The notes below the pieces were generated by a model. That model saw nothing but the letters and a program-made list of their open reading frames with translations, was not told the origin of the DNA and did no database searches. A stretch of 64,000 nt of DNA from Nitrosomonas sp. JL21 (GTDB lineage Bacteria > Pseudomonadota > Gammaproteobacteria > Burkholderiales > Nitrosomonadaceae). Position numbers and translations under genes: made by a program. Each line of letters starts with the position of its first letter. Position 1 is the first letter of the stretch. The stretch is taken from positions 1 through 64,000 of the forward strand of contig NZ_QRCB01000006.1 in the NCBI RefSeq assembly GCF_009833095.1. The letters run 5' to 3'. Of this stretch, positions 43,225 through 57,516 are shown in pieces.

Positions 43225-44586
43225 CTAAATCTGGAGTTGGAATGAAATTTTGAAAACATCCTGAGCAGGGCCAGTGACGCCGGGAGCATAATTCAATCCC
43301 TTGGACAAAAGATCTCCATGCTGATAATAGGCTGAGACCCGGGCATTGAAACCATCGATAATATAATTCACGCCGGCTTCGATTTCCTCTCGATGACTGC
43401 TTCGGTTCGGTTGTACACTGGTAAACCGGCCATACGGTTGAAATTGTCCGATGCCGATCTTGCCGGGAATGAGGTAAAGTCCGGTCACTGTCCAGGATTT
43501 ACCATCAAACATGCAAAAGCAATCACGGTCAGAAAATGCGGCGGTCGAATAGCCTGCATAGAACTGCTTATACTCGGCGTTCAACGTCGTGACGCCCATA
43601 TTTCTCGATAACACTTTTTCAAATAATAGGTCGCCCGTAAATCCAAGAAAATCACTGCGATGAGCGGATGATCCTGCGCCATTTTTTTGATATGACATGC
43701 CAAACGCCAGTGCTAGAATATCTCCGGCTTTACCAAAATAAGTACTTGATGTGTAATAGCCAGGATTTTTTTCCGGGTTCAGAAAATTATAGGTGATACG
43801 CGCTGCTGTCAGAATTGCCCCATTCGGATTGGGGCCGCTGATACGAGAAGACTCCAGGCCACGAAACACACCCATCGCGTAACTGAACGTTCCGGGAATA
43901 AAGCCGGGCTCAGCATTTCCCCAGAAAGTTACCCCATCGTCACGGCCATACCGGCCTGCGCCGCCATCTCCAAATTTGACGCTGAAATCCTGCGAGAAAA
44001 AAGGCGTTTTGAAAGCATCATGCGTGGCTTGAAAAAATGGACCGCTGAGTTCCCCCCGTTCGGTGGGCACCAGCATGCGTCCTCCCCAAACATTGAAATA
44101 GCGGTTGTATTCGAATTTAGCGATGGCATCGAGGATGTTATAGGACATCCGGGGATTTTCATTGGAGGCCGTATTGTTACAAAAAAAACAGTCCGTATTG
44201 ACTTCAAATTTGAGGTATTGGTTAATTTGTCCATTGAAATAGATACGCGCATTATCGTTACTATAATGGCCGCCGTCCAAATTACCATTTGCGTTTTCAG
44301 TCCACAATCCTGTGCCTCGATAACCTGCTCCCAGGCTGATCCATCGCGTCTCGCTGGCTTTGATTTTCAATCGATCGGAAATCGGTTTGACCGACACATC
44401 GAACGCATAGGCTGCCGATACAGTCCACAAAATACTCGACATCATGACTATCAAGCGAATTTTTTTCAAGAAGTGAATGATGCTTGCTTTTTTGTAGCCA
44501 GAGGAATGGGATAAGCAGGTGAAGGCCGAGCAAGCTAAGGAAGCAACTTGACGGAAAATCAGAAAGTAGCTGTTGTGTTTCTGCAT
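43225..44586 (-). CDS. OprP/FmdC-like outer-membrane porin, possible urea or amide pore
   Basis: Up to 453 residues form a beta-barrel porin rich in alternating strands and ending in F-K-I-S-F-Q-L-Q-I. The segment YNRYFNVWGGRMLVPTERGE is of the OprO/OprP phosphate-porin type, to which FmdC (short-chain amide and urea porin) belongs. A Cys pair (DCFFCN) and a second (DCFCMF) are unusual for a porin. From the first ATG the signal peptide would be about 60 residues long; an in-frame TTG at 44469 would give a tidy one, but it lacks a ribosome site. It lies directly upstream of ureD in the same direction, so a role in urea entry is likely. Confidence 0.75.
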   Translation of the reverse strand: MQKHNSYFLIFRQVASLACSAFTCLSHSSGYKKASIIHFLKKIRLIVMMSSILWTVSAAYAFDVSVKPISDRLKIKASETRWISLGAGYRGTGLWTENANGNLDGGHYSNDNARIYFNGQINQYLKFEVNTDCFFCNNTASNENPRMSYNILDAIAKFEYNRYFNVWGGRMLVPTERGELSGPFFQATHDAFKTPFFSQDFSVKFGDGGAGRYGRDDGVTFWGNAEPGFIPGTFSYAMGVFRGLESSRISGPNPNGAILTAARITYNFLNPEKNPGYYTSSTYFGKAGDILALAFGMSYQKNGAGSSAHRSDFLGFTGDLLFEKVLSRNMGVTTLNAEYKQFYAGYSTAAFSDRDCFCMFDGKSWTVTGLYLIPGKIGIGQFQPYGRFTSVQPNRSSHREEIEAGVNYIIDGFNARVSAYYQHGDLLSKGLNYAPGVTGPAQDVFKISFQLQI

Positions 44587-44960
44587 GAAGCATCTACCTC
44601 AGGAAAGATTTATCAAATTGAATATTTGATCGCTCGTACCGACAATTCAACAAAAACTCTAGAGATCAAATTCTATCGTATAAATTTTTTTGAGCTGTCA
44701 ACGTAATACTTTTTTTACATTCCATATGAAACTAGCTTCCCAGGTTTGAGTTGATTAAAGTAGGCTGGGGAATCATCCTCACTTGCCATGAAATGAAGGA
44801 TCAATTTTTTAAGGGACGAATTTCGTATCAAAAATTGTCTGCTGCAGTTTGAAAAGGTAAACTCCCTGTACATTTCTGCTAATTTTTTTATTAGAAACAG
44901 AAATCTTATGGTTTTAAATGGTAGAGACTCAATTTTTACTACATGTTAAAGGAGTTTTTG
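44587..44960. other. Divergent intergenic region
   Basis: About 370 A/T-rich bases between the porin and the TIGR04073 gene. Both promoters should lie here, but no consensus pair and no NikR-like palindrome was found. AAAGGAG at 44948-44954 belongs to the next gene. Confidence 0.4.
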
Positions 44961-45305
44961 ATGAAAAGAATTACCGGAATGTCATTGATTTTTTCGATAT
45001 TTTTCTTCTTTTCTGCGCAAGCGATTGCTTCAGATAGTTATTTCGGTAATGCCAGTGAAAAATTTGTGAGCGGTATCGCCAATGCAGTCACGGGCTGGGT
45101 TGAGTTGCCGAAAAACGTTATCCTGACTTCGCAAAAAGAAGGGCCATTGTATGGAGCTACCATTGGAGTAGGCATGGGCATCATGCATACGGTGGGACGC
45201 AGCCTCGTGGGTGTTCTGGACGCCGCTACATTTTTTATTCCCACCAAGCCTTCCGTTAATCCTCCATTCATTTGGCAGGATTTTTCTAGAGAAACATCGT
45301 ATTAA
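44961..45305 (+). CDS. Exosortase-associated protein, TIGR04073 family
   Basis: The product has 114 residues from ATG 44961 (AAAGGAG 6 bases upstream), with a signal peptide ending A-I-A-S. The mature part (EKFVSGIANAVTGWVELPKN, then G-A-T-I-G-V-G-M-G-I and V-G-R-S-L-V-G-V-L-D-A-A-T-F) matches the TIGR04073 family, which occurs mainly in genomes with an exosortase/PEP-CTERM system. Its exact job is unknown. It agrees with the PEP-CTERM protein at 8.9-9.6 kb. Confidence 0.82.
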   Translation: MKRITGMSLIFSIFFFFSAQAIASDSYFGNASEKFVSGIANAVTGWVELPKNVILTSQKEGPLYGATIGVGMGIMHTVGRSLVGVLDAATFFIPTKPSVNPPFIWQDFSRETSY

Positions 45306-45363
45306 TTATCTAACTCAAGTTCTCGCCGAGTACGAGAATAAGGATAAGAAACAGGCATGAATA

Positions 45364-45399
45364 AAAACAGCGCCGTATGTATTGATACGGCGCTGTTTT
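45364..45399. terminator. Bidirectional rho-independent terminator
   Basis: A perfect 15-bp inverted repeat (45364-45378 and 45385-45399, 6-nt loop) with A-runs before and T-runs after lies between the convergent TIGR04073 and htpX genes and serves both. Confidence 0.88.
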
Positions 45400-45426
45400 G
45401 GTAAACAGAATAAGCTACAAAAGAAA

Positions 45427-46311
45427 TTATCCCTGAGCCTGGAGCGCAGCAATTCTCTCTTCCAATGGCGGATGAGACATAAATAACTGAGCCAATCCGG
45501 CACTTCTGCCACCTGAAATGCCAAAAGCAGCCAATTGATCGGGTAATTGTGCTTGTTGGCTGTTCAATTGCAAGCGGCGCAATGCGGCAATCATTTTGCT
45601 TCTTCCGGCAAGCTGAGCGCCCCCGGCATCTGCACGAAATTCACGTTGGCGGCTGAACCACATGACGATGATGGTAGCCAAAACGCCCAAGACGATTTCG
45701 GCAATGATATTGGTGATCCAAAAAGCCGGACCATGACCTTCTTCAGTCTTGAAGATGACACGGTCGACGGTATGTCCGATGACACGCGACAGGAAAATGA
45801 CAAAGGTATTGACGACACCTTGAATAAGCGCCAAGGTCACCATATCGCCGTTCGCTACATGACTTACCTCATGAGCCAACACTGCTTCAGCTTCATCTTG
45901 AGACATGTTGTTCAATAAGCCAGTACTGACGGCGACCAGTGCATCGTTTTTGGACATGCCAGTCGCGAACGCATTCACGTCTGGCGCATCGTAAATCGCA
46001 ACTTCAGGCATGCCGATGCCGGCTGCTTTGGCTTGACGCTGTACAGTGGTTACCAACCAATGCTCTTGCGCATTGCGCGGCATTTCGATGACTTGCGCAC
46101 CTGTAAACCGCTTTGCAGTCCATTTCGACATCGCGAGTGACATCAAAGAACCACCAAATCCGAATACTGCAGCAAATATCAGGAGTGAATTGATGTCGAG
46201 ACCGGTTCCTTGGGCATCGAGAATTTTTTCTACGCCCAACAGGCGTAACGTAATGCTCAATACCACGATGATGGCTAAGTTCGTTGCTAAAAAAAGCAGA
46301 ATTCTTTTCAT
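45427..46311 (-). CDS. htpX: Membrane zinc metalloprotease HtpX
   Basis: A 294-residue M48-family protease with two N-terminal membrane segments (about 5-25 and 38-58) and two more around 155-215. The zinc site is HEVSH in [14 protein letters not shown], with a third ligand Glu further on in F-R-A-D-A-G-G. HtpX degrades misfolded membrane proteins together with FtsH. GGAG is 9 bases before the ATG. Length is normal. Confidence 0.96.
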   Translation of the reverse strand: MKRILLFLATNLAIIVVLSITLRLLGVEKILDAQGTGLDINSLLIFAAVFGFGGSLMSLAMSKWTAKRFTGAQVIEMPRNAQEHWLVTTVQRQAKAAGIGMPEVAIYDAPDVNAFATGMSKNDALVAVSTGLLNNMSQDEAEAVLAHEVSHVANGDMVTLALIQGVVNTFVIFLSRVIGHTVDRVIFKTEEGHGPAFWITNIIAEIVLGVLATIIVMWFSRQREFRADAGGAQLAGRSKMIAALRRLQLNSQQAQLPDQLAAFGISGGRSAGLAQLFMSHPPLEERIAALQAQG

Positions 46312-46652
46312 TTATTTTTACTCCGTGTTAGCGATAATCTCAAACGAATAGGATGTAAGAACATATACTCTTTTTTCAAGAGCGCGTTAAAGCTGAATTT
46401 TAACCAAGAAAGTTCTGAATGAGGTAGCGGGCGATAATCAGGTAGACGAAAAAGTACCGTATATGCGACGAAGATGAACATTTTGAACGTGTTTCCATTT
46501 ACGCTCATGGGAGCGTGAGCACGATAGATTTCGTTGATTATTGCAGATTTCTCTTCTGAGAGTGCATCAGCGTTTGATGAATGAGCCGTGCCGGAAGTTC
46601 AGAAAGAAAAAAATTGATGATTGCAAAGAACGGGTTTAACGGTTGATGGAGA
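46312..46652. other. Intergenic region between ftsB and htpX
   Basis: About 340 bases, no gene supported. One frame on the minus strand (46308-46508) overlaps the htpX start and lacks a ribosome site, so it was not called. The htpX promoter should be here. Confidence 0.4.
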
Positions 46653-46936
46653 TTAGGGCTGCGGTGCGCCGGTTACAATCTGGAACAGGATCTCGTCTTG
46701 CTTGATCATGCCGAGATCGCTACGGGCGCGTTCCTCGATGGCTTCGATACCTTGCTTTAAATCATTGACTTCAGCTTCGAGCATGCCATTGCGATGCTGG
46801 AGCATTACATTATTCTCGCGGGCAGCAATCACATCCTGATCTGCTTCCCAAACTTTTTTCCAGCTGGTTTTGCCAAACCATAACGGATATTGCATTAATG
46901 CGATCAACAGAAGCAGTACCAAAGCCAGTAGTTTCA

Positions 46937-46937
<1 letters not shown>
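46653..46937 (-). CDS. ftsB: Cell division protein FtsB
   Basis: A 94-residue protein with one membrane helix (about 2-20) followed by a coiled coil (about 30-75) and a short C-terminal part including R-S-D-L-G-M-I-K-Q-D-E. FtsB joins FtsQ and FtsL in the divisome. The ATG overlaps the enolase stop by one base, the common eno-ftsB arrangement. Confidence 0.93.
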
Positions 46938-48244
<1,307 letters not shown>

Positions 48245-48347
48245 TTAGTATTATTGCTCTGATTACACAACTAAAACGCTGGTACGGATTACAATTCGAT
48301 CGGTTTTGTCAGGATGATTGATTTCTTTCAAACTGGCGTATGAATAA

Positions 48348-50027
<1,680 letters not shown>

Positions 50028-50104
50028 TTAACAGAATATTCCAACGAAAAAAGCAGATTGTTTTTTATAAACCATTTAATCAGGCAGCATTTTCCGATAA
50101 TGAA

Positions 50105-51007
50105 TCAGCGGATTTCAGCAAGCAAAAACCCCATCATTTGTTCAGCCTGGTGGCGATAATTGCTACCAAATAGATTTAAATGATTCAGGATATGGTAAAG
50201 ATTATAGACTATTTTGCGGGTATTATACCCGGAATCCAATGGATATTCATGCCGGTATGCCGAATAAAAATCTGCGGGAAAGCCGCCGAAAAGCTCAGTC
50301 ATGGCGATATCCGCTTCTCGATCACCATAATATATCGCGGGATCAAAAATGATCGGATTCCCCATTTCGTCGAAAGCGTAGTTGCCGCTCCATAAGTCAC
50401 CATGCAGTAATGAAGCGGCTGGGGATGCCTCGGCTAGAAGCTTGTCCAACTCGAGCAGGATGTTTTCCCCCAATGTTTGTAATTTGCCATTGAAGCCATT
50501 TTTTCGGGCGAGGTCGAGTTGATAACCCAAGCGATGAGTGCGCCAGAAATCCACCCAATTGGAGGATATTGAGTTTACCTGGGGAGTTGCCCCAATCGTG
50601 TTATTGCGGATCCACCCAAAATGAGTCGATGTTGTGCGATGCATGGCGGCAAGCTGCTTGCCTAAATCGGATCCTTTGCCGGATGCGCGGCCGCTGATGT
50701 CGATGTATTCCAGAACCAGCCAGGCAGAATCAGCGTCGCTTCCGTGACAAATGGGCGATGGGACGCGCAATGTCCGGGATCGATAAATTTCCATCAGACC
50801 TGCAGCTTCATCTTCAAACATGCAAAGTTGTTCGCGAGTGTTTAGCTTTACAAAATAATGTTGCCTACCATCAGTGATGCAGTAAGCCTGATTGATGCAA
50901 CCGCCGCCGATCGGCGAACTGCGGGTGATGACAAAGGAGGTTTGTGTGGAAGCAGAAATATCGGCGGCGATGCTGTCCCATGTTTGCGTGCTGAGGGAGT
51001 TTTTCAC
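50105..51007 (-). CDS. Fructosamine kinase family protein
   Basis: The 300-residue protein resembles bacterial fructosamine/ribulosamine-3-kinases (YniA type) of the aminoglycoside phosphotransferase fold. Motifs are PIGGGCINQAYCI, the catalytic LLHGDLWSGNYAFD, and the metal site DPAIYYGDREADIAMTELFG. Such enzymes phosphorylate sugar-amine adducts and start deglycation. The start is GTG with no clear ribosome site, 14 bases after argH, so it may depend on argH translation. Confidence 0.9.
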   Translation of the reverse strand: MKNSLSTQTWDSIAADISASTQTSFVITRSSPIGGGCINQAYCITDGRQHYFVKLNTREQLCMFEDEAAGLMEIYRSRTLRVPSPICHGSDADSAWLVLEYIDISGRASGKGSDLGKQLAAMHRTTSTHFGWIRNNTIGATPQVNSISSNWVDFWRTHRLGYQLDLARKNGFNGKLQTLGENILLELDKLLAEASPAASLLHGDLWSGNYAFDEMGNPIIFDPAIYYGDREADIAMTELFGGFPADFYSAYRHEYPLDSGYNTRKIVYNLYHILNHLNLFGSNYRHQAEQMMGFLLAEIR

Positions 51008-51021
51008 TGCAATCGCTTACA

Positions 51022-52434
51022 TCAGACTGTGAGCCACTGCCGGGCCCGTTCAATTGCAGCCTGAACCTGGCTCGGTGCAGTGCCACCGGTATGATTCCGG
51101 CTCTGCATGGAACCTTCGGGTGTCAGAATTTTAACAATGTCTGCTTCGATCAGCTGAGAGAATTGCTGCAAATCCTGCAGCTCCAGATCGTTCAAATCGC
51201 AGTTTTTTTGTTCAGCATACTGTACGGTTTTTGCTACGATTTCATGCGCATCGCGGAAAGGAATACCTTTTTTGGTCAAATAATCGGCTAAATCAGTGGC
51301 TGTGGCGTGTCCGCGCAAGACTGCTCGGCGCATGGCCTGCTGATTGACCTGAACGCCGCTGAGCATATCGGCATAAATCCGCAGCGTATCAATGATGGTG
51401 TCGACCGTATCGAAGAGCGGCTCTTTATCTTCCTGATTGTCTTTATTATAGGCCAGCGGCTGTGCTTTCATGAGTGTGAGCAAAGCAACCAAGTGACCAT
51501 GAATACGGCCCGTTTTTCCTCTGACCAATTCGGGCACATCCGGGTTTTTTTTCTGCGGCATGATCGAAGAACCGGTGCAGAAACGATCTGCTAATTGGAT
51601 AAAGCCAAACGATGGATTCATCCACAGAATAAATTCTTCCGATAATCGCGATAAATGCGTCATGATGAGAGAGGCGCAGGCACTGAATTCGATGGCAAAA
51701 TCCCGATCCGACACGGCATCCAGTGAGTTCTGGCAAACTCCTTCGAATCCGAGCAGTTCGGCGACCAATTCGCGGTTGATCGGATAGCTGGTCCCTGCAA
51801 GCGCAGCAGACCCAAGCGGTAGTTGATTGACGCGTTTTCTGCAATCGATCAATCGTTCACTATCGCGTTTGAGCATTTCGAAATAAGCCATCAAATGATG
51901 GCCGAACGAAATCGGTTGAGCCACCTGCAAATGGGTAAAGCCGGGCATTACTGTGGTGATATGCTGTTCAGCCAAGTTCAGCAAGGCAGTCTGCATGGCC
52001 TTGAGCAAGCTGATGATATCGTCGATGGCTGTTCGCAAATACAACCGAATATCGGTGGCTACCTGATCATTGCGGGAACGGGCGGTGTGCAGCCGCTTGC
52101 CGGCATCTCCGATCAGAGCGGTCAGGCGCTTTTCAATGTTCAAATGGACGTCTTCAAGTTCTTGCAGCCAAACGAAGCGATGCTCACGAATTTCCTGTTG
52201 AATTTGACTCAAACCCTGTTGAATGGCCATCAGGTCATCCTGGCTGATGATTCCTTGCTGACAAAGCATTTGCGCATGCGCCAGCGAACCTTGAATATCG
52301 TATTCGGCCAAGCGTTGATCAAAACGGATCGATGCGGTGTAGCGTTCAACCAGTTCTGAAACGGGTTCACTAAAACGGCCTGACCATGTTTTTTTATTGT
52401 TATTTGCCACTGGATCGTTATTCATAGCATCCAC
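51022..52434 (-). CDS. argH: Argininosuccinate lyase
   Basis: A 470-residue enzyme splits argininosuccinate into arginine and fumarate, the last step of arginine synthesis. The signature [19 protein letters not shown] is present, as are [16 protein letters not shown] and T-H-L-Q-V-A-Q-P. The first ATG has AAGGA 9 bases upstream; a second at 52425 is possible. Length is normal. Confidence 0.97.
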   Translation of the reverse strand: MDAMNNDPVANNNKKTWSGRFSEPVSELVERYTASIRFDQRLAEYDIQGSLAHAQMLCQQGIISQDDLMAIQQGLSQIQQEIREHRFVWLQELEDVHLNIEKRLTALIGDAGKRLHTARSRNDQVATDIRLYLRTAIDDIISLLKAMQTALLNLAEQHITTVMPGFTHLQVAQPISFGHHLMAYFEMLKRDSERLIDCRKRVNQLPLGSAALAGTSYPINRELVAELLGFEGVCQNSLDAVSDRDFAIEFSACASLIMTHLSRLSEEFILWMNPSFGFIQLADRFCTGSSIMPQKKNPDVPELVRGKTGRIHGHLVALLTLMKAQPLAYNKDNQEDKEPLFDTVDTIIDTLRIYADMLSGVQVNQQAMRRAVLRGHATATDLADYLTKKGIPFRDAHEIVAKTVQYAEQKNCDLNDLELQDLQQFSQLIEADIVKILTPEGSMQSRNHTGGTAPSQVQAAIERARQWLTV

Positions 52435-52734
52435 AATGTTCCTTGAAATTGCTTCAAGTCGCCAATTATAAACAGAAACACTCCAGTAGTTTGGGGCAGT
52501 TATTTTTGCAACTGTCGTATTATCGTATTAAATTTAAACCCTGCTGATTATGTTGTTGATTATTAGAAATCTAATTTTGATGAATGGCGCTCTTGGATAC
52601 ATTTTCGTTTAATTCATCCAGTAATGACGGGCATAATTGCAACGACTGCACTTTTCCTTATGGCAGGTTTAGGAGATAATCTGACTCTGAATTTTCCTCA
52701 GTTATCAAACAATCCAACACACAAGGAGCTATTC

Positions 52735-53349
52735 ATGGCGGATCGGAACACGCAAAATCATACTGAACAATCCACACCCACCACTTTTTTCTCTATATTG
52801 AGCGATAAATTCGAATGGATTTCTAAAATACCAACCATGCAGCTATCTGCCAAGTATGGTGCAGCGCTCGTTGGACTCATCGTTGTCGTGGTTGTTTGGA
52901 AATTTATAGCTGTCAGTAAAGTTGAATCTGACATGGCGAAAAAACTTGAAAATGAACGTGTGATGATCAAACAGCAAGCTCGTGAATATGCAGACACTCA
53001 ATATGCGCGAGAAGAAGAGCGGTTTGGACAGGTGTTGTCTTGGGCGGTGCGGGGGGAATTGATCCGCAACAATCTAGATCAAATCGACCAGTATTTGAGC
53101 GAAATCGTTAAGATGAAAGACACCGAGCGAGTGGTATTGATCAATGAGGAAGGAGAGCTACTGGTTTCCACCGATAAACGGCTTGAAGAGACCAAAGGAA
53201 TCGAATTATTTCCAAAAGAAATTCTGAATCTGCAAAAAATTACCATCAAATCGGATGTCGATGGCAGAAAAATTCTGGTGATTCCTGTGATGGGTCTGAA
53301 TAAGAAAATTGCTACAGTCGTTGTCAGTTATAAACTGGCGAAATTGTAA
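52735..53349 (+). CDS. Membrane protein with coiled coil and Cache-like periplasmic domain
   Basis: The product is 204 residues from ATG 52735, where AAGGAG stands 7 bases upstream. It has a polar N-terminus, one membrane helix (about 45-65, YGAALVGLIVVVVVWKFIA) and a helical stretch rich in charged residues. A small C-terminal domain (about 115-200) reads RVVLINEEGELLVSTDKR and K-I-L-V-I-P-V-M-G-L, which looks like a single-Cache or PAS-like sensing domain. No kinase, methyl-accepting or GGDEF output is attached. It may be a stand-alone sensory or regulatory subunit; function unknown. Confidence 0.7.
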   Translation: MADRNTQNHTEQSTPTTFFSILSDKFEWISKIPTMQLSAKYGAALVGLIVVVVVWKFIAVSKVESDMAKKLENERVMIKQQAREYADTQYAREEERFGQVLSWAVRGELIRNNLDQIDQYLSEIVKMKDTERVVLINEEGELLVSTDKRLEETKGIELFPKEILNLQKITIKSDVDGRKILVIPVMGLNKKIATVVVSYKLAKL

Positions 53350-53411
53350 ATTTCGAATTCTAATCATGATGTCGATAACATCCTGAACATCAACAGTTAA
53401 AATATTGACTC

Positions 53412-53441
53412 AAAAGCCTTTGAATCTTCAAAGGCTTTTTT
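53412..53441 (+). terminator. Rho-independent terminator
   Basis: A 12-bp inverted repeat (53412-53423 and 53428-53439, 4-nt loop) is followed by a T-run, about 60 bases after the stop of the preceding plus-strand gene. Confidence 0.85.
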
Positions 53442-53566
53442 ATGTAATAAAGAAGCTGTACGAGAACCGGTCACGCTCAGTCAATGTAAAATTGGGTGGT
53501 AAAAAACGGTTTATATAGCCTGATTTTAACGTCGAATGCTTGAAACGAGCAGCCTTCAGAGTTTTC

Positions 53567-54853
<1,287 letters not shown>

Positions 54854-55013
54854 TCAAATCGTGTCAGGATGGCTTGAGATCAAGCTCATCGTCAACCACT
54901 CGCCAGTTGAAATATGCCGGAGTTCACTGCATGATAGCGCAGCAAATCATCTAAAGGGTTTGCCGCAGCTACTATAACAAAAAATTAGCGTATAAAATTT
55001 ACCAGGAGAAAAA

Positions 55014-55406
55014 ATGAGTAAACAAATCATCCATACCCCACATGCGCCGCAGGCCATTGGTACCTATTCTCAAGCTGTCAGAGTCAGTGGTGGCGATACG
55101 GTGTATGTTTCTGGCCAGATAGGATTGGATCCTGTCAGCATGACGATGACGGACGATATTGAAAGCCAGATTCAACAGGTCTTTTCCAACTTGAAAGCGG
55201 TTGCGTCAGCCAGCGGAGGGAGCCTCAATGATATCGTCAAGTTGTCGGTATTTCTGACTGACCTTGATCATTTTGCCTTGGTAAATCAAATCATGGCCTC
55301 TCATTTTTCTGAGCCCTATCCGGCACGTGCGGCAATCGGGGTCAAATCGTTGCCGAAAGGCGCTTTGGTAGAAATGGATGCGGTGATGGTCGTGCAACGC
55401 TTATAG
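55014..55406 (+). CDS. ridA: Enamine/imine deaminase RidA
   Basis: A 130-residue YjgF/RidA protein, conserved in VSGQIGLDP and [20 protein letters not shown], with the substrate-binding Arg and Glu in these segments. It hydrolyses reactive 2-aminoacrylate-type intermediates from PLP enzymes. CAGGAGAAAAA precedes the ATG. It is divergent from murA and 28 bases upstream of recG. Confidence 0.95.
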   Translation: MSKQIIHTPHAPQAIGTYSQAVRVSGGDTVYVSGQIGLDPVSMTMTDDIESQIQQVFSNLKAVASASGGSLNDIVKLSVFLTDLDHFALVNQIMASHFSEPYPARAAIGVKSLPKGALVEMDAVMVVQRL

Positions 55407-55434
55407 AATATATCACTGCCTTGAAGATACCGCG

Positions 55435-57474
55435 ATGACGATCAGCCCTGCGGTCATGGAGAAATTATCACGGCTGGGCATTCGCAATGAATTGGATCTG
55501 ATTTTGCATCTGCCGATTCGCTACGAAGATGAAACGCACATGTTTCTGATTTCCGACGCGCCTCCGGGTAAAACAGTGCAAATCGAAGGACTGATCGTGC
55601 ATAATGAAGTGGTCGTGCGTCCGCGGCGGCAATTGATTTGTCATGTCGAAGACAGCAGCGGTCTGCTGGTGATGCGATTTTTGAATTTCTACGCCAGTCA
55701 GATCAAATCCTATGCCATCGGCAAGCGGGTACGCTTGCTTGGAGAAATCCGCAACGGTTTTTTTGGAGCGGAGATGGTTCATCCTAAATGCCGTATTGTG
55801 CAGCAGGGTGAATCTTTGGCGGACACGATGACGCCAGTGTATTCGACCACTGCCGGCTTAACGCGGAAAGTCCTGGGAAGATTGATTGAGCAGGCACTGC
55901 AGAGTTCTGAGAACATGTTGTTTCTGACAGAAACATTACCGGAAAATATCATTCGAACGTATCAATTGATTGGTTTCCGCGAGAGTATCGTATGTTTGCA
56001 TCACCCGCCGCCGGATGCATCGATGGATGCTTTGCAGGTACGATCACACCCGGCGTGGCGGCGCATCAAATTTGATGAATTGCTGGCTCAGCAGTTGTCC
56101 ATGCGCCTGCATTACCGGCAGCGGCGCAATCGCACAGCGCCGATATTATCGCGCAAGCATCGATTGATCGATCAATTTCTGCGTCAGCTTGCTTTCACAT
56201 TGACGAGCGCGCAGATCAAAGTGGCCGATGAGATCAGCGGTGATTTGGCAGCGCCGTATCCGATGCAGCGGTTGCTGCAGGGGGATGTCGGCAGTGGCAA
56301 GACCATTGTGGCAGCACTGGCTGCTCTACAGGCCATCGACAATGGTTTTCAAGTGGCGCTGATGGTTCCGACTGAAATTCTCGCCGAACAGCATTATCAA
56401 AAATTATCGATCTGGTTTGAACCACTCGGCATCGACGTGGTTTGGCTATCGAGCAGTCAGAAGAAAAAACAAAAGCAACTTACCCAGGAGGCCATTGCCA
56501 ACGGCAATGCGCAACTGGCGATTGGTACCCATGCCTTGTTTCAGGAACAGATCGCGTTTCATCGACTGGGATTGGCAATCATCGACGAGCAGCACCGGTT
56601 TGGTGTGCAGCAGCGTTTGGCGCTGCGCATGAAAGGTGCGCAATCCAATAATGTGCCGCATCAATTGATGATGAGTGCGACCCCGATTCCACGCACGTTG
56701 TCGATGAGTTATTACGCGGATCTGGATGTATCCATCATCGATGAATTGCCGCCCGGACGATCACCCATCGTAACCAAGCTGATCGCTGACAATCGCAGGG
56801 ATGAAGTCATTGAACGCATACGACAGGCTTGCCATCACGGTAAACAGGTGTACTGGGTCTGTCCGTTGATCGAGGAATCCGAAACCCTGCAATTGCAAAC
56901 AGCGCTACAAACGTACGAAGCATTGAGTAAAACATTTCCGGATTTACAAATCGGATTGGTGCATGGGCGCTTGTCCACACACGAGAAAACCGCCGTGATG
57001 TCATTGTTCAAGCAAGGTGACATTCAGTTGCTGGTAGCCACTACTGTCATCGAAGTGGGCGTGGATGTACCGAATGCGTCGCTGATGGTGATCGAAAACG
57101 CCGAGCGCATGGGATTGTCGCAATTGCATCAATTGCGTGGGCGGGTAGGGCGCGGAACAGAAGCGAGTGTGTGTATTTTGCTATTTCAACAACCATTGTC
57201 GGAAATCGCCCGTAAACGACTCAGAATCATTTTTGAGCACACGGATGGCTTCGAAATTGCGCGCCAGGATTTACAATTGCGCGGTCCAGGTGAATTTCTG
57301 GGAGCTCGTCAGAGTGGAGTGCCCATGCTGCGGTTTGCTGATCTGGAACGCGATGAGGAATTGCTGATCGCTGCCCAAGCGAGCGTCGATGACATGCTCT
57401 CTCTTTATCCAGACCTTGCTCAACGCCATATCGAACGCTGGTTGGGCGAGAAGACCGAATATCTGCGGGTGTAA
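55435..57474 (+). CDS. recG: ATP-dependent DNA helicase RecG
   Basis: A 679-residue helicase remodels stalled forks and branched DNA. An N-terminal wedge domain (about 1-150) is followed by motor motifs QGDVGSGKTIVA (I), IIDEQHRFG (II), MSATPIPRT (III) and QLRGRVGRG (VI). The TRG-like C-terminus is present. ATG start. Length is close to the E. coli protein (693). The spacing suggests co-transcription with ridA. Confidence 0.97.
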   Translation: MTISPAVMEKLSRLGIRNELDLILHLPIRYEDETHMFLISDAPPGKTVQIEGLIVHNEVVVRPRRQLICHVEDSSGLLVMRFLNFYASQIKSYAIGKRVRLLGEIRNGFFGAEMVHPKCRIVQQGESLADTMTPVYSTTAGLTRKVLGRLIEQALQSSENMLFLTETLPENIIRTYQLIGFRESIVCLHHPPPDASMDALQVRSHPAWRRIKFDELLAQQLSMRLHYRQRRNRTAPILSRKHRLIDQFLRQLAFTLTSAQIKVADEISGDLAAPYPMQRLLQGDVGSGKTIVAALAALQAIDNGFQVALMVPTEILAEQHYQKLSIWFEPLGIDVVWLSSSQKKKQKQLTQEAIANGNAQLAIGTHALFQEQIAFHRLGLAIIDEQHRFGVQQRLALRMKGAQSNNVPHQLMMSATPIPRTLSMSYYADLDVSIIDELPPGRSPIVTKLIADNRRDEVIERIRQACHHGKQVYWVCPLIEESETLQLQTALQTYEALSKTFPDLQIGLVHGRLSTHEKTAVMSLFKQGDIQLLVATTVIEVGVDVPNASLMVIENAERMGLSQLHQLRGRVGRGTEASVCILLFQQPLSEIARKRLRIIFEHTDGFEIARQDLQLRGPGEFLGARQSGVPMLRFADLERDEELLIAAQASVDDMLSLYPDLAQRHIERWLGEKTEYLRV

Positions 57475-57516
57475 TGGTTCGGTTCCAGAATAATATTCAA
57501 CAAGGAATTAACTGAC

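Noticed and set aside
46308-46508. A 66-codon minus-strand frame upstream of htpX
   Set aside because: No ribosome site, overlaps the htpX start region, no known motif.
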